Shown here: positions 62,665 to 64,000 of the stretch, piece after piece
Layout of the letters: each line of letters begins with the position of its first letter
Numbering within the stretch: the stretch's first letter is position 1
DNA from: Crotophaga sulcirostris
Taxonomy: Eukaryota > Chordata > Aves > Cuculiformes > Crotophagidae
Assembly: GCA_013397455.1 (NCBI GenBank)
Contig: VYZB01000133.1
Coordinates: forward strand, 439,314 to 503,313
Reading direction: 5' to 3'
Length of the DNA: 64,000 nt
Program-made: the position numbers and the translations under genes
The notes under the pieces: generated by a model
Seen by the model: the letters and a program-made list of their open reading frames with translations, nothing else
Databases searched by the model: none
What the model was told of the DNA's origin: nothing

Positions 62665-62922
62665 GCACAGTTAAGTGGAGTTGCAGATCAGAAAATTTAT
62701 GTTCTGACCCAGCAATTGCCACTGATGCAAGCCTAGACAAATCGTCACATCCCTCTTCATCTCAGTGGTAAAAGGAGGTGATGCCTATCCACATTTTAAG
62801 GCATCACACTTCGTGCTGCAGCAGCGGTAATCATTCTGTGACCAGGAGGCTTGATTATTTGAAACACTTTGAGCTGCAAAATGCTCTGAAAATATGAAGT
62901 ATTATCATTAATAATAATAATG
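62665..62922 (+). repeat. MIR SINE relic, nearly complete
   Basis: Sense-strand MIR order is clear. 'tatgttctgacccagcaatt' and 'gccactgatgcaagcctaga' match head and core, and 'caaatcgtcacatccctctt' matches GGACAAGTCAC. 'catctcagtggtaaaaggag' matches TGCCTCAGTTTCCCCATCTGTAAAATGGGG. 'gattatttgaaacactttga' and 'gctgcaaaatgctctgaaaa' match the 3' part, and it ends in an AATAATAATAA tail at 62907-62922. This is the best-preserved MIR here. Confidence 0.65.
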
Positions 62923-63319
62923 AAAATACAAAAAGAATAATTTCCAGTAAATTGACACAGAACAACAGATCAGTTCCAATCTTGTGGCTCTTAAGCACAG
63001 CGTTTCTTCCCAAGGGCTACAGGAGGATCTTCCCCGCTCCATTCATTCCAGCCAACAGTCAGGTTCAGATTGGCTTTTAAATATTTGATAACTGCTTGGG
63101 ACATTTTACAGTAATTCCACATCACAGATCCCTGGGCTTCTGAATTCAGTGCCAGGGTTTAGAACAAACAAAGCACATTAATTCCTCTGCATGTAAATCA
63201 CATGACCCTCCCTTCATGTTTCCTGAAGGTCAAGTGAAACATCCAGAGGAGTTCTTTTCATTTTTCACACCGTTCTTTCCACCCACCATCAAATCAAGCA
63301 AAGCTTCCTTTAATCATTA

Positions 63320-63780
63320 TCAGGGATACAAAAAGTTATAGTGCAGAGCAATGGACCAGAATTTCACACTCTGTTTGCACAATAACTCTGAGGGCTGCTA
63401 ATGTGCCGTTTGCTTTTTAGCAGGCAACTCTTGAGCCATCACTGAAATGCATTTTGGCACTGCTCCCAGGGCAACTTAACTATTTATGACAGCTTGTCTT
63501 GAAGTGCCTACATGAACATTAGGATGTCCACGGCAATCTGCAAATTGACCCATCCACATGGCATTTGAGATCAGATAGAAAGAGCTTTAATAATGTAATG
63601 AAGGTTAGGGTAGATGTCATTTTTAATTTATATTTTTTACTCGTGCTTCGGCAGCAGCTCCCATTTTCCATCTTCTGGCCAGGGTATGTCATATTGTGAA
63701 ATCCTCCCATATTAACAGATGCTAATGACCTGACTCAAATGGTCTTTTATTACACATTCATTCAGACAATAAGTGGGAAA
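63320..63780. promoter_or_regulatory. Candidate conserved non-coding element
   Basis: Repeat-free sequence with many developmental-enhancer-like words: GCTGCTAATG, TATTTATGACAG, TTTAATAATG, GCTAATGACC. There is no convincing coding frame. It is inferred only from texture. Comparison with other amniotes would decide. Confidence 0.2.
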
Positions 63781-64000
63781 TATAAACTCCCATTCTGCAT
63801 AAACCACTTTCCTCCAGAGAGTGAACCTGCTACACCAGACCCAGCTGTTTGCTTATTGTCCAAGATGAGTGATGGATGAGTAATTTAAAAGGCAGATATT
63901 CTTCATGACAGCTTTCATTTCCATGCTGCCCCAAGGTTCAGAGGTGGTTTTATTCTTCAACCTTTATTTCAACTTTTTATTCTCTCTTAGAAGCAAAGCT

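Noticed and set aside
63645..63656. GCTTCGGCAGCA, as in the start of U6 snRNA
   Set aside because: Only about 12 bases match, and the rest of U6 does not follow. Not an RNA gene.

Overview
This 64 kb window reads as vertebrate nuclear DNA, most likely from a bird. It is AT-rich and CpG-poor, has no compact or operon-like coding, and contains several CR1 retrotransposon remnants. One near-consensus copy (54381-54484) ends in the CATAGAAT octamer repeat typical of avian CR1 3' ends, seen here in reverse complement. MIR-type SINE relics and an older CR1 lineage of the kind abundant in turtles and crocodilians also suggest a slowly evolving sauropsid genome. I cannot name the species or chromosome. 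All family assignments come from recalled consensus patterns, because no search could be run.

I recognise no protein-coding gene. The longest open frames are about 150-170 codons. One of them (36634-37146, +) is explained as the antisense of a CR1 relic, and the others are about what chance yields in this much DNA. The window is best described as intergenic DNA or part of a very long intron. One short segment, 13184-13303, has the form of an internal exon: polypyrimidine tract, AG acceptor, 120 bp, then an AAG|GTACAG donor. I do not recognise its product.

Layout: 1-13 kb is mostly unique sequence with MIR relics near 1.75-2.04 and 3.15-3.36 kb. The exon-like segment lies at 13.2 kb. From 13.3 to 28.8 kb the sequence is mostly unique, with a MIR at 24.4 kb and stretches at 19.2-19.7 and 24.0-24.3 kb that look like candidate conserved non-coding elements. 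From 28.8 to 37.7 kb lie a CR1 ORF2-end relic, an older CR1 3' end, a diverged tandem duplication, MIR-type relics and the largest element, a roughly 1.9 kb decayed CR1 on the minus strand (35735-37660). From 37.7 to 47 kb there is unique sequence with two MIR fragments in opposite orientation at 41.8-42.0 kb and a palindromic repeat at 44.5 kb. From 47.6 to 60 kb the window is richest in accessory features: four CR1 fragments, two isolated CpG-dense patches, a 67-bp tandem duplication, a possible LTR-like segment and a perfect 14-bp inverted repeat. The last 4 kb holds a good MIR and another candidate conserved element.

I found no previously undescribed biological system. The items most worth checking are the exon-like segment, the long ancient CR1, the two CpG-dense patches and the LTR-like block.
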